Assembly (NCBI GenBank): GCA_003116975.1 | Contig: BGKB01000015.1 | Coordinates: forward strand, 62,001-126,000 | Direction of reading: 5' to 3' | Length of the DNA stretch: 64,000 nucleotides | DNA from: Aurantiochytrium sp. KH105 | Taxonomy: Eukaryota; Sar; Bigyra; Thraustochytrida; Thraustochytriidae | Position numbers and translations under genes: made by a program | The notes under the pieces: generated by a model | The model's input: the letters and a program-made list of their open reading frames with translations, nothing else | What the model was told of the DNA's origin: nothing | The model's database searches: none | Shown: in pieces, positions 51,627 through 61,946 of the stretch | Position numbering within the stretch: position 1 is the first letter of the stretch | Layout of the letters: each line of letters opens with the position of its first letter

Positions 51627-54600
51627 GCCCCACCCTCCGACGCCGAGTGGCCGGCACGAGCTGCCGCACCCTCGCCTGCCGGACATGCCTTCGCAGGACC
51701 CGGGGCTCGCCCTCGAGCTAGGAAAAAACCCGCCGCTCCCCTCCTCCGCCACAGCCGCACACACCCCCCCACACACACTCCATCCACGTGCGCTATCTGC
51801 CGCGCGGCGGTGGCGGTCTTCGCGATGCCAGGCTTATTGTAGCTAGCTAGCTCGCGCGGGCCAGGCCGGCCCTGGCTTGGCTCGCTCGCGCGCGGGCGAC
51901 GCGGCGCCGGGCGGTGGATCGGCGGGCTGTCGGGCGGGCGGGCGGGCGGGGAAATCGGAACGAAACAGCGGTATCTTCCCGCGGCCGGCCTTCCTGCCCC
52001 CGCGCAGACGCGAGCTGCAGGCGCCGGCGGAGGCGGGGAGGGCACCCTGGGCGCGCGGCCTCCTCCCGCGCCGCGTCGCCGCGTCGCCGGCCTCCCGCCG
52101 GTGCGGATGTGAAACAAACGCGCGAACAGCCAGAAAACAAAAAAAGGAAAGAAAGAAAGAAAGAAAGGAAAATTTGGGTGTCTCTCCTTCTTGGCCTCTT
52201 GGCTTTTTCTTCTTTTCTTTTCTTTTCTTTTATTTCTTTTCTTTCCGTGAGAAAGCCCAGCCGGGGGGGGAGCCGAGGCCGGCTCGCGAGAGCAGCGCGA
52301 GGCAGCCTGGGACGGCGTGGCAGGCCGCTCGCTGCTGCTACCTGCGTCGCAGATCAGTCCGGGGAGGCACTGCGCTGCGCTGCACCACGCTTCGCTGCTC
52401 TGCGCTGCGCGGCACAACGCGAGGGACCGAGGGACCGAGGGACCGAGGCGCGTCCGTCACTGTCCCTGTCTGTCTGTCTATCTCTCTCACAGTGTGTCCC
52501 GGCCGCCGGCTGCGGGGCGACGGATGCGGAATCCGGGTCACTCGGGTTCAAATTTCGAGTTCGGTCCAAGATTTTCCTTCCTCCTTCTTCCTCTCTCTGT
52601 CCAAACTTTCCCTCCCTTCACCCCCCTCCTTCCCATCGTTCATTCCCTTCCCTCCCTCCCCTTCCCTGCCTCGCCTCGCCTCGCCCTTCCCTCCATCCCT
52701 TCTCAGCAGCAGCTGCAGCTCGCGCGGCCGCGTCCTGCGCGCCGTGAACGAACGCGGCCGCTCCGCTCCGCTCTGCTCCGCTCCGCTCCGCTCATGGCCT
52801 GCTCTCCCCTCCTCGCTTCCTGCATTTCTTCGTGGGAGGTAGGTATGGCGATGCGAGACGGCGCTCCGCCGCAGCGTTCTTGCGCGCCCCTGCCTGCCTG
52901 CAGCCATAGCTGCTGCAGCTGCAGCTGCTCCGCTCTGACGAGGATCGGCCCCGCGCAGATGCGTCGAAGCGGGCGCGCGCCGGTCTCTGCGGCTGCGGCT
53001 GCGGCTGCAGGTGGTGCGAGAGCGGCAAGGAAAGAGCAGAGGAGAACGCGGGAGAAATGGGGAGACGGGGTGCAGAAGAAGCCAAGAACGAGGCGTGGTT
53101 CTGAATCCGCAGCTCGCATCCGTTTCCGTCGACGCTGCTGCAGCTGCTGCTCTTCGACTTGCGCGGCCCGGACGATGCCTCCGCGAAGCTCATCAGCGCA
53201 CAAGATACTCCACGAGGGAGGGAATCATGGCAAGGTCGATCGATCGATTGATCGATCATCCAATCATCCACCGTCAAAAGTAGTATCTTGCATGCACATC
53301 TGCGCCGCCTGTGATCAAGAACAAGCAGGTCCATGATCAGCCAGGTGGACAGGAGTGACTTTCAAACCTGCCTGCTGCGACACATCCACACACGGTGCAG
53401 CAAATTCATGCAAAAACGCCTCGCTCCACCGAGATCCGCCAAGCCGGCTGGCGGCTTCTGGGCCTGCCACACGACGCTTCATCTCTCGCCAGCCCGGCCC
53501 CGGCGGGTTGCGCCCCATTGTTCAACCAACCAACCAACCAAACAAACAAACAAACCGCCACTCGAAACTACCCGCGGTTTCGATTGCGCCTGCCTGACTG
53601 CCACCACTGGCACTGCCAGTGCCGCCAAGGGCTTATTATACTCCAGCAAAAGCCGGTTGCGGTATAAGTACTAGCAGCAAATGCGTCGATTCGAATCGAT
53701 GCGATTCGTATCGCGAACAGCGGAGAAACGAGGAGAACAATGAAATTTCCGAGCTCCGGCCGCCGCCGAGTCCACCCAAGCAAGTCCGCCGGGTCCATCT
53801 AGCGCCGCTGACGCCAGCAGCCCGGACCGGTAAATTAATTTCTTTCATCAATCAACTCGTCCTCCGCCGATGGACTGACGGATTGATTGAAACTGATTGA
53901 CTGTGAGTGATCGAGCGATCGATCGAGCGCCAGGACATTCATTCACATCAAGCTTGGCTCCGGCTCCGGCTCCGGCTCCGTCTGGGCGCGGGCCGGTCGC
54001 GAGCCCCGTCCGTGGCAGGCGGGCTCGCTCGCTCGCTTGCTTGCTTGATCTGCGACGCAGAAGCGGCAGACGCAGAGCGAGGTCCGCGTCGCGTCCAGGC
54101 TCGCCTTGCCTCGCATGGCTGGCTGGCTGGCTGGCTGGCCCTCTGGCGTCGCCATGCCTCGCGAACGGAGCCGCGGCCTTGTCGCACGCGCTCGCTGGGT
54201 CTATTCACACTTCACGTTGACCAAGTTCACTTCGACCGGTCCGAATAACCGACTTGAGGCAAGCCCGGCGAGACGTATACTGTAAACGTACGGCCAGACA
54301 CTCGGATCTCAGTTGCGCGTTGCACACATACTTTTCTAACGGCCAGACCTTGCCTGTGCACACCCACGAATAGCCTTGCCCTTTGAAAAGGGAAAAATGG
54401 GCCGCGCTGCACCGCTGCGCCCGTGCGTGCGGCAGCTGCGCGTCGCGTCGCGGCGGCGCGGTCGACGGCGGGCTTCCTGGGGAACTCGGCGCGGCGGCGG
54501 CGGCGGCGGCGGTGGCGGCGATAGCAACCAAGATTAGGACGTTAGAACTGCTGCTGCTGCTCACGATCAGCTCCAGCCAGCGCTGACGACCGAGGCAGAG

Positions 54601-55700
54601 ACAGAGACAGCGGCGGCAAACAGCACAGGCCGCCATTGCCAAAAAAAAAGAAAGCCAACAACTAACCAACAAGAAAGATAAAAGAGCCGCAAACTGAAAC
54701 ATCGCAAGCCCTGATTTCAACCGCCCGTAAAGAACCCTCGGCGCGGCAGCCAGCAGTGGTGGCAGCTGGCTGCTGCAGGCGGGCGAACCGCGCGGCGCCG
54801 CCGATTGTTCGAGGTTGGATTGAGCCTCCGCGTGAAATCCGCAGCGAGGCGTGACACCACGCCTTCAGGCCCGCAGCGCGGGCCCAAGATACCGTTGTCG
54901 TCATCGTCTCCAGGAAGCTGCCGCCCGCCGCCGCCGAAGCTGCAAGCTAGCGCCACTGGGCGCGCTCGAGACAGGGGACGCCCCCCACACACGCGCGGCA
55001 CATGGCGAGTCGCGGCCGCGACGCCGCGCAGCCGTCCCGGGCTTTGCGTCAGCTCCACTGCCAGTTGCAGCTGGCAGTGGCCGCGGCCGGCCCGCTGCGG
55101 TGGCTGCGGCGGCTGCGGGGACCGCTGCGGGTGGCATCGACCGGTCGGTCGATCGCCCGCCTCCCCTCACCTTCAAGCATTTTGCTGCCGGCGAAGCGAA
55201 GCCGACGGAGCGGAGCGGAGCAAAAAAGAGCAACGCAACGCAACGCCAAGCAATGCAAAGGAAAACAAAGCGGCAGAAGCCCTGGGAGCGCGCGCCGTCG
55301 ACCCGCGCGGGCTCGAGGCGAAGCGACGCGCAGGGAGGGAGGGAGGGGGGTATTCTCCCCTTTTTTTGGGTCAACTCACCCTCACAACGCACTCTCGCCA
55401 AGTGTCTAGAGAGGTCACTCGGATCTGGATCTGGGCTGAAGTGGCAACCGGTCCGGCACAGGGCGAGCCTTGGAACCGTCGCCGCCGCCGCGATGCGATC
55501 CGAAAGCGCGCGCGGGCTCGCTTCGAGCGCCCGAGACTGTGGCCGCGCGGCCGGTGAGTTGGTCGCAGCTGCGCTGCCGCAGGGCGGCGCAGAAGGTACC
55601 GCCGACGGCGACTGTCGGCCAGCGAGGCGGCCAGCGACAGCTCGCCGAGCGACACGACGGTCGACCGAATAAAGAACAGAATGGAGAAAAGGGGACGAAA

Positions 55701-56708
55701 TCCGGCTCCCCGGGTATGGCCAACCATTGAAAACGCCCCGTTCGGTCGCTTCGCGTTCGGATCCCTCTCGACGCGCTTGCCCGAGGCCAGGAAGATCTGT
55801 GCCGTGCTCTGCATCTGCTCGCCAAAGGAGTTGGGGGGGCAGACCGCGCCGCCGCTGGCATGGCTCTGGGGCGAGGCATGGTGCGTTTGCGAAGATCTGC
55901 TGCTGACGACAGCGCGAGCGGTGCGGGCAGCTGCAGTGAGACCGACGGATCGCGCGCTGGCGACGCAAAAGGACGTATACGCAGAACCATCGAGTACTCA
56001 ACTCGCTCTTGGACCGCTTGAAAGAGCCATCGCTGCAACTCCGTCAAGGTGCCAGAGGCCAGGTCTAGGATCCAGTTGAATCGAATCGCGCAACATCGAT
56101 GAAATGTCCTTGGGACGCATTTCATAGTTTGACAGAGCCTTTGATCAAGCACTGCGTCGTTTACTCCAGGAGGCGGTAGAGTAGCTACTACCTCCAGTCC
56201 ACTAGCGAACGCGTCGCGTTTTGCGAAAATCACTTTCGTACAAACACACCACGGGGCATTGCAGGCTTTTGAGCTCACGTGCCTCATCCTCTTATAGACC
56301 TTCAAGTAATCCGCTCTTGACTTGGGAACAACTCGGATAAGATGTTTGTTGCTCTTTCTTGACGAACAACCGCAGGAAAAAGTCATACTCGCGCATCCAT
56401 CGAACGACGACACGTCTCTTATCCATCCCCTTCAAGCCTTGTTGTGCGAGCTCTTTGACGCGACGTGAACAAGAGAGTCGCAACTTGAGCCCAAACAATT
56501 TGAGCCCAAACAATTTGAGGCCAAACAATTTGAGCCCAAACAATTTAAGCCCAGGAGAGAGTGACAACTTGAGAGTGACTGGACAACTTGAGCAAGAGAT
56601 TGCCAGCGTTCAAACTTGCTGACATCCTTTTGATGACCAAGATAATAATACTCCTTCCCGCATTAAAAGGTTTCCTAGAACTACGCCACGACAACAGCAC
56701 TCTCGCCG
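55701..56708. other. Spacer 3' of the dihydropteridine reductase gene
   Basis: Composition returns to ordinary levels. A minus-strand frame from about 56413 reads Cys-rich, moderately protein-like text for about 140 codons before becoming low-complexity; I cannot assign it and do not call it. A 15-bp tandem repeat occupies 56486-56552. Confidence 0.4.
56486..56552. repeat. 15-bp tandem repeat, about 4.5 copies
   Basis: Unit GAGCCCAAACAATTT with one-base variants (GAGGCC, AAGCCC). On the minus strand it would encode a five-residue repeat, but no gene context supports translation. Confidence 0.9.
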
Positions 56709-57407
56709 TTACACCTCAACAAAGAGATCGTGCTGGACATCTTGCGGCTTGCTCGCGTCAAACGAACTCGGCTGCGCCCAGCCAAAGATGCGATCGGCAA
56801 TCACATCGGGGCTTGTCCAAGTGGCGTGGTCCGCATCCGGCATTGCCTCGCGGTTGGCGGGTGTGTCAATTGTGCCGGGGAGAATGCACTTGCAGCTGCG
56901 CTGCGACATGGCGCAATATTCGTTGGCAAAATCCGTCGCGAGCTGATGCGTTGCTGCCTTGCTCATGCCATAGCCCACGGCAAATCCAGTACCTCCCGCC
57001 TTGCGAGCAGCCTGGGCCCCCGTCAAAACCAACAGTCCCGGAGAACCTAGATGCGTCGCGGCAAGTGCTGCAGCCGTAAAAGCAGACTGCACATTCATCT
57101 CCCACATGGACTCGACTGGACCGACGCCATCCTCAAATCCACCCATGGCAAATCCGCCAGCAACGTGCACAACAGCTTGCAAGCCATCGCCTCCAGCCCA
57201 TTGGTTAATCTCATCGTGGGCAGTACGCAGGCGCTCTTCCCACGATGCGGTTTGCATGGCACTCTTGGCTCCCAGGTCTACCTTTACATCGACCTTGGAC
57301 GCAATTCTATCCAAGCTTGCTACTTCCCAGTTTCCTGCGCTTGCAAAGCGTCGCGCCACGGCACTTCCCAACGCGCCCGCGCCACCAACCACGAGAACCC
57401 TTTGCAT
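56709..57407 (-). CDS. QDPR: Dihydropteridine reductase (QDPR-type SDR)
   Basis: Predicted 232 residues (the human enzyme, from memory, has about 244). The first ATG in frame is 57407; an upstream TTG extension is not needed. MQRVLVVGGAGALGSAVARR gives the short-chain dehydrogenase NAD(P)H loop. HVAGGFAMGGF matches the QDPR-specific segment after the fourth strand. GYGMSKAATHQLA contains the YxxxK catalytic pair (about Y145, K149). The ILPGTIDTPANREAMPDAD block is almost a QDPR fingerprint. The enzyme regenerates tetrahydrobiopterin from quinonoid dihydrobiopterin using NADH, supporting aromatic amino acid hydroxylases. It is predicted cytosolic with no targeting signal. It is divergent from the SLC35F5-like gene (669 bp apart). 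Confidence 0.92.
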   Translation of the reverse strand: MQRVLVVGGAGALGSAVARRFASAGNWEVASLDRIASKVDVKVDLGAKSAMQTASWEERLRTAHDEINQWAGGDGLQAVVHVAGGFAMGGFEDGVGPVESMWEMNVQSAFTAAALAATHLGSPGLLVLTGAQAARKAGGTGFAVGYGMSKAATHQLATDFANEYCAMSQRSCKCILPGTIDTPANREAMPDADHATWTSPDVIADRIFGWAQPSSFDASKPQDVQHDLFVEV

Positions 57408-58076
57408 TCTCTTTTTCACCGACAATTCACAAGATGTCGTTGCTTTGCAGCCAGCTACCTCTGGGTCCTCCAAGACAAGCCTTCTCTAAATGTCGTCTTG
57501 GTGGCGAATGTGTTAGTCTTCGAACGTCAAATCGTTTCGCTTCTGCGCTGAAGTCGCCCAAGAGGCACGCCTTCTTGGCCAGAATCAATCTTGACAACTT
57601 GGGACGAACTTGGCCCGCCCTTCCGCGTCTTGCGCGTGTCTTCGCGTACCACGCTGTCGTATCCGGTAAAGATGGCAAACGCGGCGGCAGCCTTCCTTAC
57701 TAGCACCCTCTGCCAGTTCTTGCCTCTGCGCTCGCACGCCGCACGAACCACGTACCACGACGACCTCTCGTCCCGTCTTGTGCGCGATTAGAGTTCTACC
57801 GATCCCAATCTTCATGAGTCTCATCAATCTCATCTCCTTCTTGGCATGTTCACAAAGAACAAATGCAGAACCAAAACGGAACCGCGAACGGATCGACCAG
57901 CAGCACAGGCGTCTTCGGCAGCGCGCCATTCTCGCTTTGGGTTGGGGGATACGAGTCTCCTGGACTGACGCGAGCGTCGGTGGCCCTGCCATTTCACTCG
58001 GCCCTACCTACCTACGTGGCAGACAAATAGACTGACAAACAGACGGGCCAAGGTTGGCTGGCCGCACAGCCGGTCC
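57408..58076. promoter_or_regulatory. Divergent QDPR/SLC35F5-like intergenic region
   Basis: 669 bp with no firm gene. Short protein-like frames exist on both strands around 57.55-57.80 kb, and a GTACGT donor-like site sits near 57754 on the minus strand, so a small spliced gene is not excluded. It must contain the start regions of both flanking genes. Confidence 0.35.
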
Positions 58077-59486
58077 ATGCCCGAACAAGCGCGGCAGCGC
58101 AGCCAACCACACACAAGGCTCGCCCAGGCGTCGCCCCGGCGCCGAGAGACATTCACCACCGCAAGAAACTCAAGAGTACCCTCCAGCGCGGCGTCAGCTG
58201 CTCCTCCCACCAACACTGCTGCAAGTGTTGGCGCAAACCACCAACAAATCGGCAATAATAGCGTCGACATTGAAGACGACAACCCGGCAAGCATCATGTT
58301 TGCGCCCAACACGAATGACAACCAGGCAGAACACCAGACCGATGTTGCAGAGAGTTTGCTTGAAAACCAAGAGCAAAGCGACCACAACGAGTTTCAAGAC
58401 AACACACGCGCAGGACCAAAGGAAAATAGCAAGCAAAAGTGGCGACGCGGGTTCGCTCTTCTTCTCGTAGTGGTGGTCATCTGGGTTATTAGCAGCTTCA
58501 TGGTTCAATTTATCGAGGGTCAACTCGCAGCGCCCTTCTTTCTCACATATCTTGGCACGGCGCTCTTTGTTGTACTCTTGCCCGTGTCATGGGCCACGGG
58601 AAGTCTCGGCCGCATTCTTGAAAACGACAAGCTCGCGGCTCGCGGCGACGCGCGCTGGGACCGTAAAAAAGCAAGTCTCCGTGAAACAGTTCGTGGTGCT
58701 CTCTCCATGAGTGGATTCTGGTTTCTGGCCATTCTGACATACAATGCGAGTCTGCAATACACGAGCGTCACCAGCAGCACAATTCTCAGCAGCACTTCGG
58801 CGGTCTTCACGCTCGTGCTCGGCGCGCTTTTTCGAGTGGAGCGCCCCACAATCATGCACGCAATTGGCGTCGCCACCTGCGTCTTTGGCTCCGTTCTCGT
58901 CGGCCTTGCTGACTCCGGTGACCAGGACGCATCTGCTGCAAAGGAGACCTTTTGGGGTGACCTCGCAAGCTTGCTGTCGGCATTCTTTTATGCGTGCTAT
59001 ACGCTCGTCATTGGCTACCACTTTCCGAACGGTGACGAGAGTGTCGACATGGCGCTCGTCTTTGGCGTAGTTGGTGTGGCCAACATTGTGCTTCTCACGC
59101 CCGTCGTCATCATTCTGCACACGACAGGCTACGAATCTCTCGCAGGCCTCACGCCCGGGATTTTCGCCTTTATTCTTCTTCAGGGTCTACTCGATAACGT
59201 CGTCTCTGACTACCTTTGGGCCCGCGCAGTGCTGCTCACGTCACCAACCGTCACCACGGTTGGCTTGTCGCTCACCATGCCACTTTCTGCCGCGCTCGAC
59301 ATTGTCCTCATGAGCCACATGCCGGCTCCGCTCACAGTACTTGGAGGCCTCCTCGTTACTGTTGGTTTCTTTGCGGTTTCGGCAAAGCCCTCGCAAACAG
59401 ATACTGACGACGACGTCGACGCGACCTTGAATCAAACTGACAATGGAACCTCAAACGCTACGAGTCGTGCTCTCGCCAACGCTTGA
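58077..59486 (+). CDS. SLC35F5-like drug/metabolite-superfamily transporter
   Basis: Predicted 469 residues, ATG 58077. There is a hydrophilic N-terminus of about 120 residues, then about ten membrane segments starting with GFALLLVVVVIWVISSFMV. SLC35F5-like landmarks are present: LQYTSVTSSTILSSTSAVFTLVLGALF, then VVGVANIVLLTPVVIILHTTGYE, then GLLDNVVSDYLWARAVLLTSPTVTTVGLSLTMPLS. This order and wording fit SLC35F/EamA proteins and, from memory, F5 best. Transport substrate is not known for the family member here. The last 14 codons and the stop lie in the first unit of a three-copy tandem repeat, so the C-terminal tail (NGTSNATSRALANA, with two potential N-glycosylation sequons) has been duplicated downstream. 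Confidence 0.88.
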   Translation: MPEQARQRSQPHTRLAQASPRRRETFTTARNSRVPSSAASAAPPTNTAASVGANHQQIGNNSVDIEDDNPASIMFAPNTNDNQAEHQTDVAESLLENQEQSDHNEFQDNTRAGPKENSKQKWRRGFALLLVVVVIWVISSFMVQFIEGQLAAPFFLTYLGTALFVVLLPVSWATGSLGRILENDKLAARGDARWDRKKASLRETVRGALSMSGFWFLAILTYNASLQYTSVTSSTILSSTSAVFTLVLGALFRVERPTIMHAIGVATCVFGSVLVGLADSGDQDASAAKETFWGDLASLLSAFFYACYTLVIGYHFPNGDESVDMALVFGVVGVANIVLLTPVVIILHTTGYESLAGLTPGIFAFILLQGLLDNVVSDYLWARAVLLTSPTVTTVGLSLTMPLSAALDIVLMSHMPAPLTVLGGLLVTVGFFAVSAKPSQTDTDDDVDATLNQTDNGTSNATSRALANA

Positions 59487-59735
59487 GTTTGTTTCATGCG
59501 CATCAATCGCCCCGAGAATCTTTCATGAATCAAATCAAATCAAATCGACAATGGGACCTCAAACGCTACGAGTCGTGCTCTCGCCAACGCTTGAGTTTGC
59601 TTCATGCGCATCAATCGCCCCAAGAGCCTTTCATGAATCAAATCAAATCGACAATGGGACCTCAAACGCTACGAGTCGTGCTTTTGCCAACGCTTGAGTT
59701 TGCTTCATGCGCATCAGTCGCCTCGAGAACCAATA
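59440..59735. repeat. Triplicated 3' end of the transporter gene (103-108-bp unit)
   Basis: ACAATGG.ACCTCAAACGCTACGAGTCGTGCT starts at 59440, 59548 and 59651. The first copy is coding and contains the stop TGA of the transporter. The units differ by the number of CAAAT steps (108 versus 103 bp). Each copy repeats the final codons, the stop and about 60 bp of 3' sequence. Confidence 0.92.
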
Positions 59736-60046
59736 CCGGTGTTTTTCTGTGTGGCGTGGAGTGCTCAGAGCTGTTTTACTTTTGTCAGAGATTCGAGTCA
59801 TCATGAGAGACTCGAATCACCAGTCAGTCCTCTTGTGGCTAAACGAGCTGCTTATTCTGCGCAAATTGTGGGCTAGATATCGTTTTCCATGACGATCAAT
59901 CACTCTCGTTGAGAGAACGAACGTTTTCGTAGTTGGAGATCACGCTTCGTCATGCTGGCGGCTTTGCTCGTTCGCCGGCCTTTCTCTGAGCGTTTCATAA
60001 TGCATTAGCCGAGACGAGCGCGGGTTAGCCGAGATGCATGCAAGAC
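59736..60046. other. Short spacer between the transporter array and the orphan gene
   Basis: No gene-like frame is seen; it probably holds the 3' region of the convergent minus-strand gene. Confidence 0.4.
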
Positions 60047-60988
60047 TCACGGTCGAGAAACGACCTGTCGCAACGAAAGCGCAAACGTTGCCGACGACGA
60101 TTGGAGTGCGTCTTCACACAAAATTCGCATCCAGGGAGCCGTCTCACAAAATTGCCGAACCCCTGCAGAAACCGCATCAATAGTACCCATGATCGCATAC
60201 GACACCTGTGCCTGAATAATGATATGTGATAATAAACCAGCTGCAAGAGCAAAGTCCCGCTTGGCGAGATCGAGGACCACCTCGCGCCGCGTTGCCTTCC
60301 AAAGCTTCGCGACGCCTTTTCGTAAACGCTCGAGAAGCCATGTTTGCGCATCTTCATTCTTGCGTTGCGCCTCTGCATTGCCTTGATGCGATTCCTTTGC
60401 AAAGTTCTCTGCGCGAAAAAAGCTCTCTTGCGCCGCAAACGCAAGCTTCTGCAAGCTTGTCGAGTCCTCGAGCTCATTCCAAGCAATGCGAAACGCTGCG
60501 CTGCCAATGAGCTCATCGAGCAAAATGGATCCCTCCACCCGATGTAGAGCATCGTCGCGTCCCGATCCGAGGCTCTCGAGCTGCTCGCGTGCAGTGACGC
60601 ACCGCTCCAAGGCCTTGGCCACCTCGGCCGAAGCCGAGGACGCCAAACCATTTGCTTGTTCCTTTACCCAACGTTGCAACTTGGGGCTTAGATACGCGGA
60701 CTCCGCCATGGTCACAAGGAGCGTCTTGCGGGCGTGCAAGACCCACGCAGGGTCGTTGTTCTTGTCGGCACGCACGGGCACTTGGCCGCGCTTGCGTTTG
60801 CCAAGGGTCACGTCCCGGAGAGCCGCCTTTACCACGGCGAGACCTTCGCGTTCAGCGTCGTCCTCGACGCATCGAGCCCATGCTAGCGCGCGCTCCGCCG
60901 TACGTACGCTCCATTCCTCGAGCGCAGGCTCGCGCGCAAGCTCCAAGGCGCGCTCCACCTGCGCCACATGAGCTCGAACATCGGCCAT
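60047..60988 (-). CDS. Uncharacterised mostly helical protein
   Basis: Predicted 313 residues from ATG 60988 (MADVRAHVAQVERALELARE); a further upstream GTG is in frame but not needed. I do not recognise a family. The sequence is rich in Ala, Glu, Leu and Arg, with long amphipathic helices (for example AERALAWARCVEDDAEREGLAVVKAAL), few Gly/Pro and no signal peptide. One moderately hydrophobic segment, FALAAGLLSHIIIQAQVSYAIMG (about 255-277), could be a buried helix or a membrane segment. A TLGKRKRGQVP patch resembles a nuclear localisation signal. Even composition along its length and a clean ATG support a real gene. It is divergent from the Arl-Tudor gene (958 bp). Confidence 0.65.
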   Translation of the reverse strand: MADVRAHVAQVERALELAREPALEEWSVRTAERALAWARCVEDDAEREGLAVVKAALRDVTLGKRKRGQVPVRADKNNDPAWVLHARKTLLVTMAESAYLSPKLQRWVKEQANGLASSASAEVAKALERCVTAREQLESLGSGRDDALHRVEGSILLDELIGSAAFRIAWNELEDSTSLQKLAFAAQESFFRAENFAKESHQGNAEAQRKNEDAQTWLLERLRKGVAKLWKATRREVVLDLAKRDFALAAGLLSHIIIQAQVSYAIMGTIDAVSAGVRQFCETAPWMRILCEDALQSSSATFALSLRQVVSRP

Positions 60989-61946
60989 CTTTTCCCCTTC
61001 TCTTCTCTTGCGCTCCACTGCACCAGCACGCCCAAGGCAACCCTCCGTAGAGGTGTGCTTTGCTCCAGCAGCAAAGATCTGTCGCGCCTCGCTTCCACGC
61101 AGCGCCTTGCGTCCGCGCCCGCCGGGTCTGGCAAGGCAAATTTATTTTTGGCAAAAAGTTCGACCGACACAGGCGCTCTTTTTTGGGTCAATCCAAAAAA
61201 GCGCTCTCGAAACAAATGGTCGCCCGCCCGCCCGCCCGCCTGCCCGCTCGCCCACAAACTCAAAGCAAAGCAAAATCCATCCCCCAAAGCGCGTGAATGC
61301 CTCACACCGAGGCAGGAAAACGCAATGTATAAAAGGCCAAAGGAGCGCCCCTTCTCCGGCCTCACTGCTGTTTTCTTTTTTTCAAAACATATCAGACTCT
61401 GAGATCAAAGCTCTCCTCGCGTCACGGGACTTCATCGAAAGCAAGCCCAGTCCTTACTCCATGTCTGGCTCGTTTCGTCGTCTATATTGACACCCGCAGC
61501 ATGCCCAAGATGCGAAAGTAGGTCTACTGAGTTTTCTCATTCTTCGACAAAAAGCTATCCGTTGACGAGCGGGCATATAAGGAATTCTTTCGCGGTAGTT
61601 AGATACAATCATCACCTATAATCTCGCTTCAAAGGATGAAATAGTTGTATTATACCCCCCTCCAAGCGCTCTCAGCCAGCGCGTGCATCGTCGTCGTCGT
61701 GCGAGACCTTGCAAGCCTTGCTTCGTAACTAATCTGGGTGCTTTCAAGAACGAGTGCACACCTGTGCGTTGAGGAGCACGAGTGCAGACCGTTCGTGCAC
61801 GGGTATCGGCATTCGTGAACATAGGAGCATATCAAGAACTGACCGGCACGTCGACGTGCGGTCGGCCATTCGTCTGTTCGTTCGTCCGCGCGCACGCAAG
61901 ACAGCGACGCGTCGCAGTGGCTGCCGCTGGCTGACGTGCAGGCGCG
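60989..61946. promoter_or_regulatory. Divergent intergenic region between the orphan gene and the Arl-Tudor gene
   Basis: 958 bp. It contains a short GCCC run (about 61218-61243) and a TATAAAAGG element at about 61327. No frame convinces as a gene. The TATA-like element is about 615 bp from the Arl-Tudor start, so it would imply a long leader if used. Confidence 0.4.

Larger units (their letters stand above)
50182..55700. other. GC-rich, simple-sequence-dense stretch upstream of the second Myb gene
   Basis: No recognisable gene in about 5.5 kb. Overlapping long frames on both strands are low-complexity. Contents include GAAT (50256-50276), GTCT (50633-50660), GGCTT (50695-50735), GTGC (51061-51087) and CCCAG (51601-51626) runs, a pure C run near 51227-51238, and a polypyrimidine tract (about 52190-52245). 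Repeat types overlap strongly with those upstream of the first Myb gene. Confidence 0.55.

Noticed and set aside
53680-53730. TTCGAATC-like sequence considered as a tRNA T-loop
   Set aside because: No matching A box, acceptor stem or anticodon arm around it; no tRNA gene was found by eye anywhere in the window.
55415-56413. 332-codon minus-strand frame, Cys-rich at its N-terminal end
   Set aside because: No motif could be matched, and the C-terminal two thirds is low-complexity; a decayed transposase was considered but nothing supports it.
57527-57992. Possible small spliced gene on the minus strand with a GTACGT donor-like site near 57754
   Set aside because: Protein-like text occurs in more than one frame, but no donor/acceptor pair gives a continuous recognisable product; kept only as a note in the intergenic entry.
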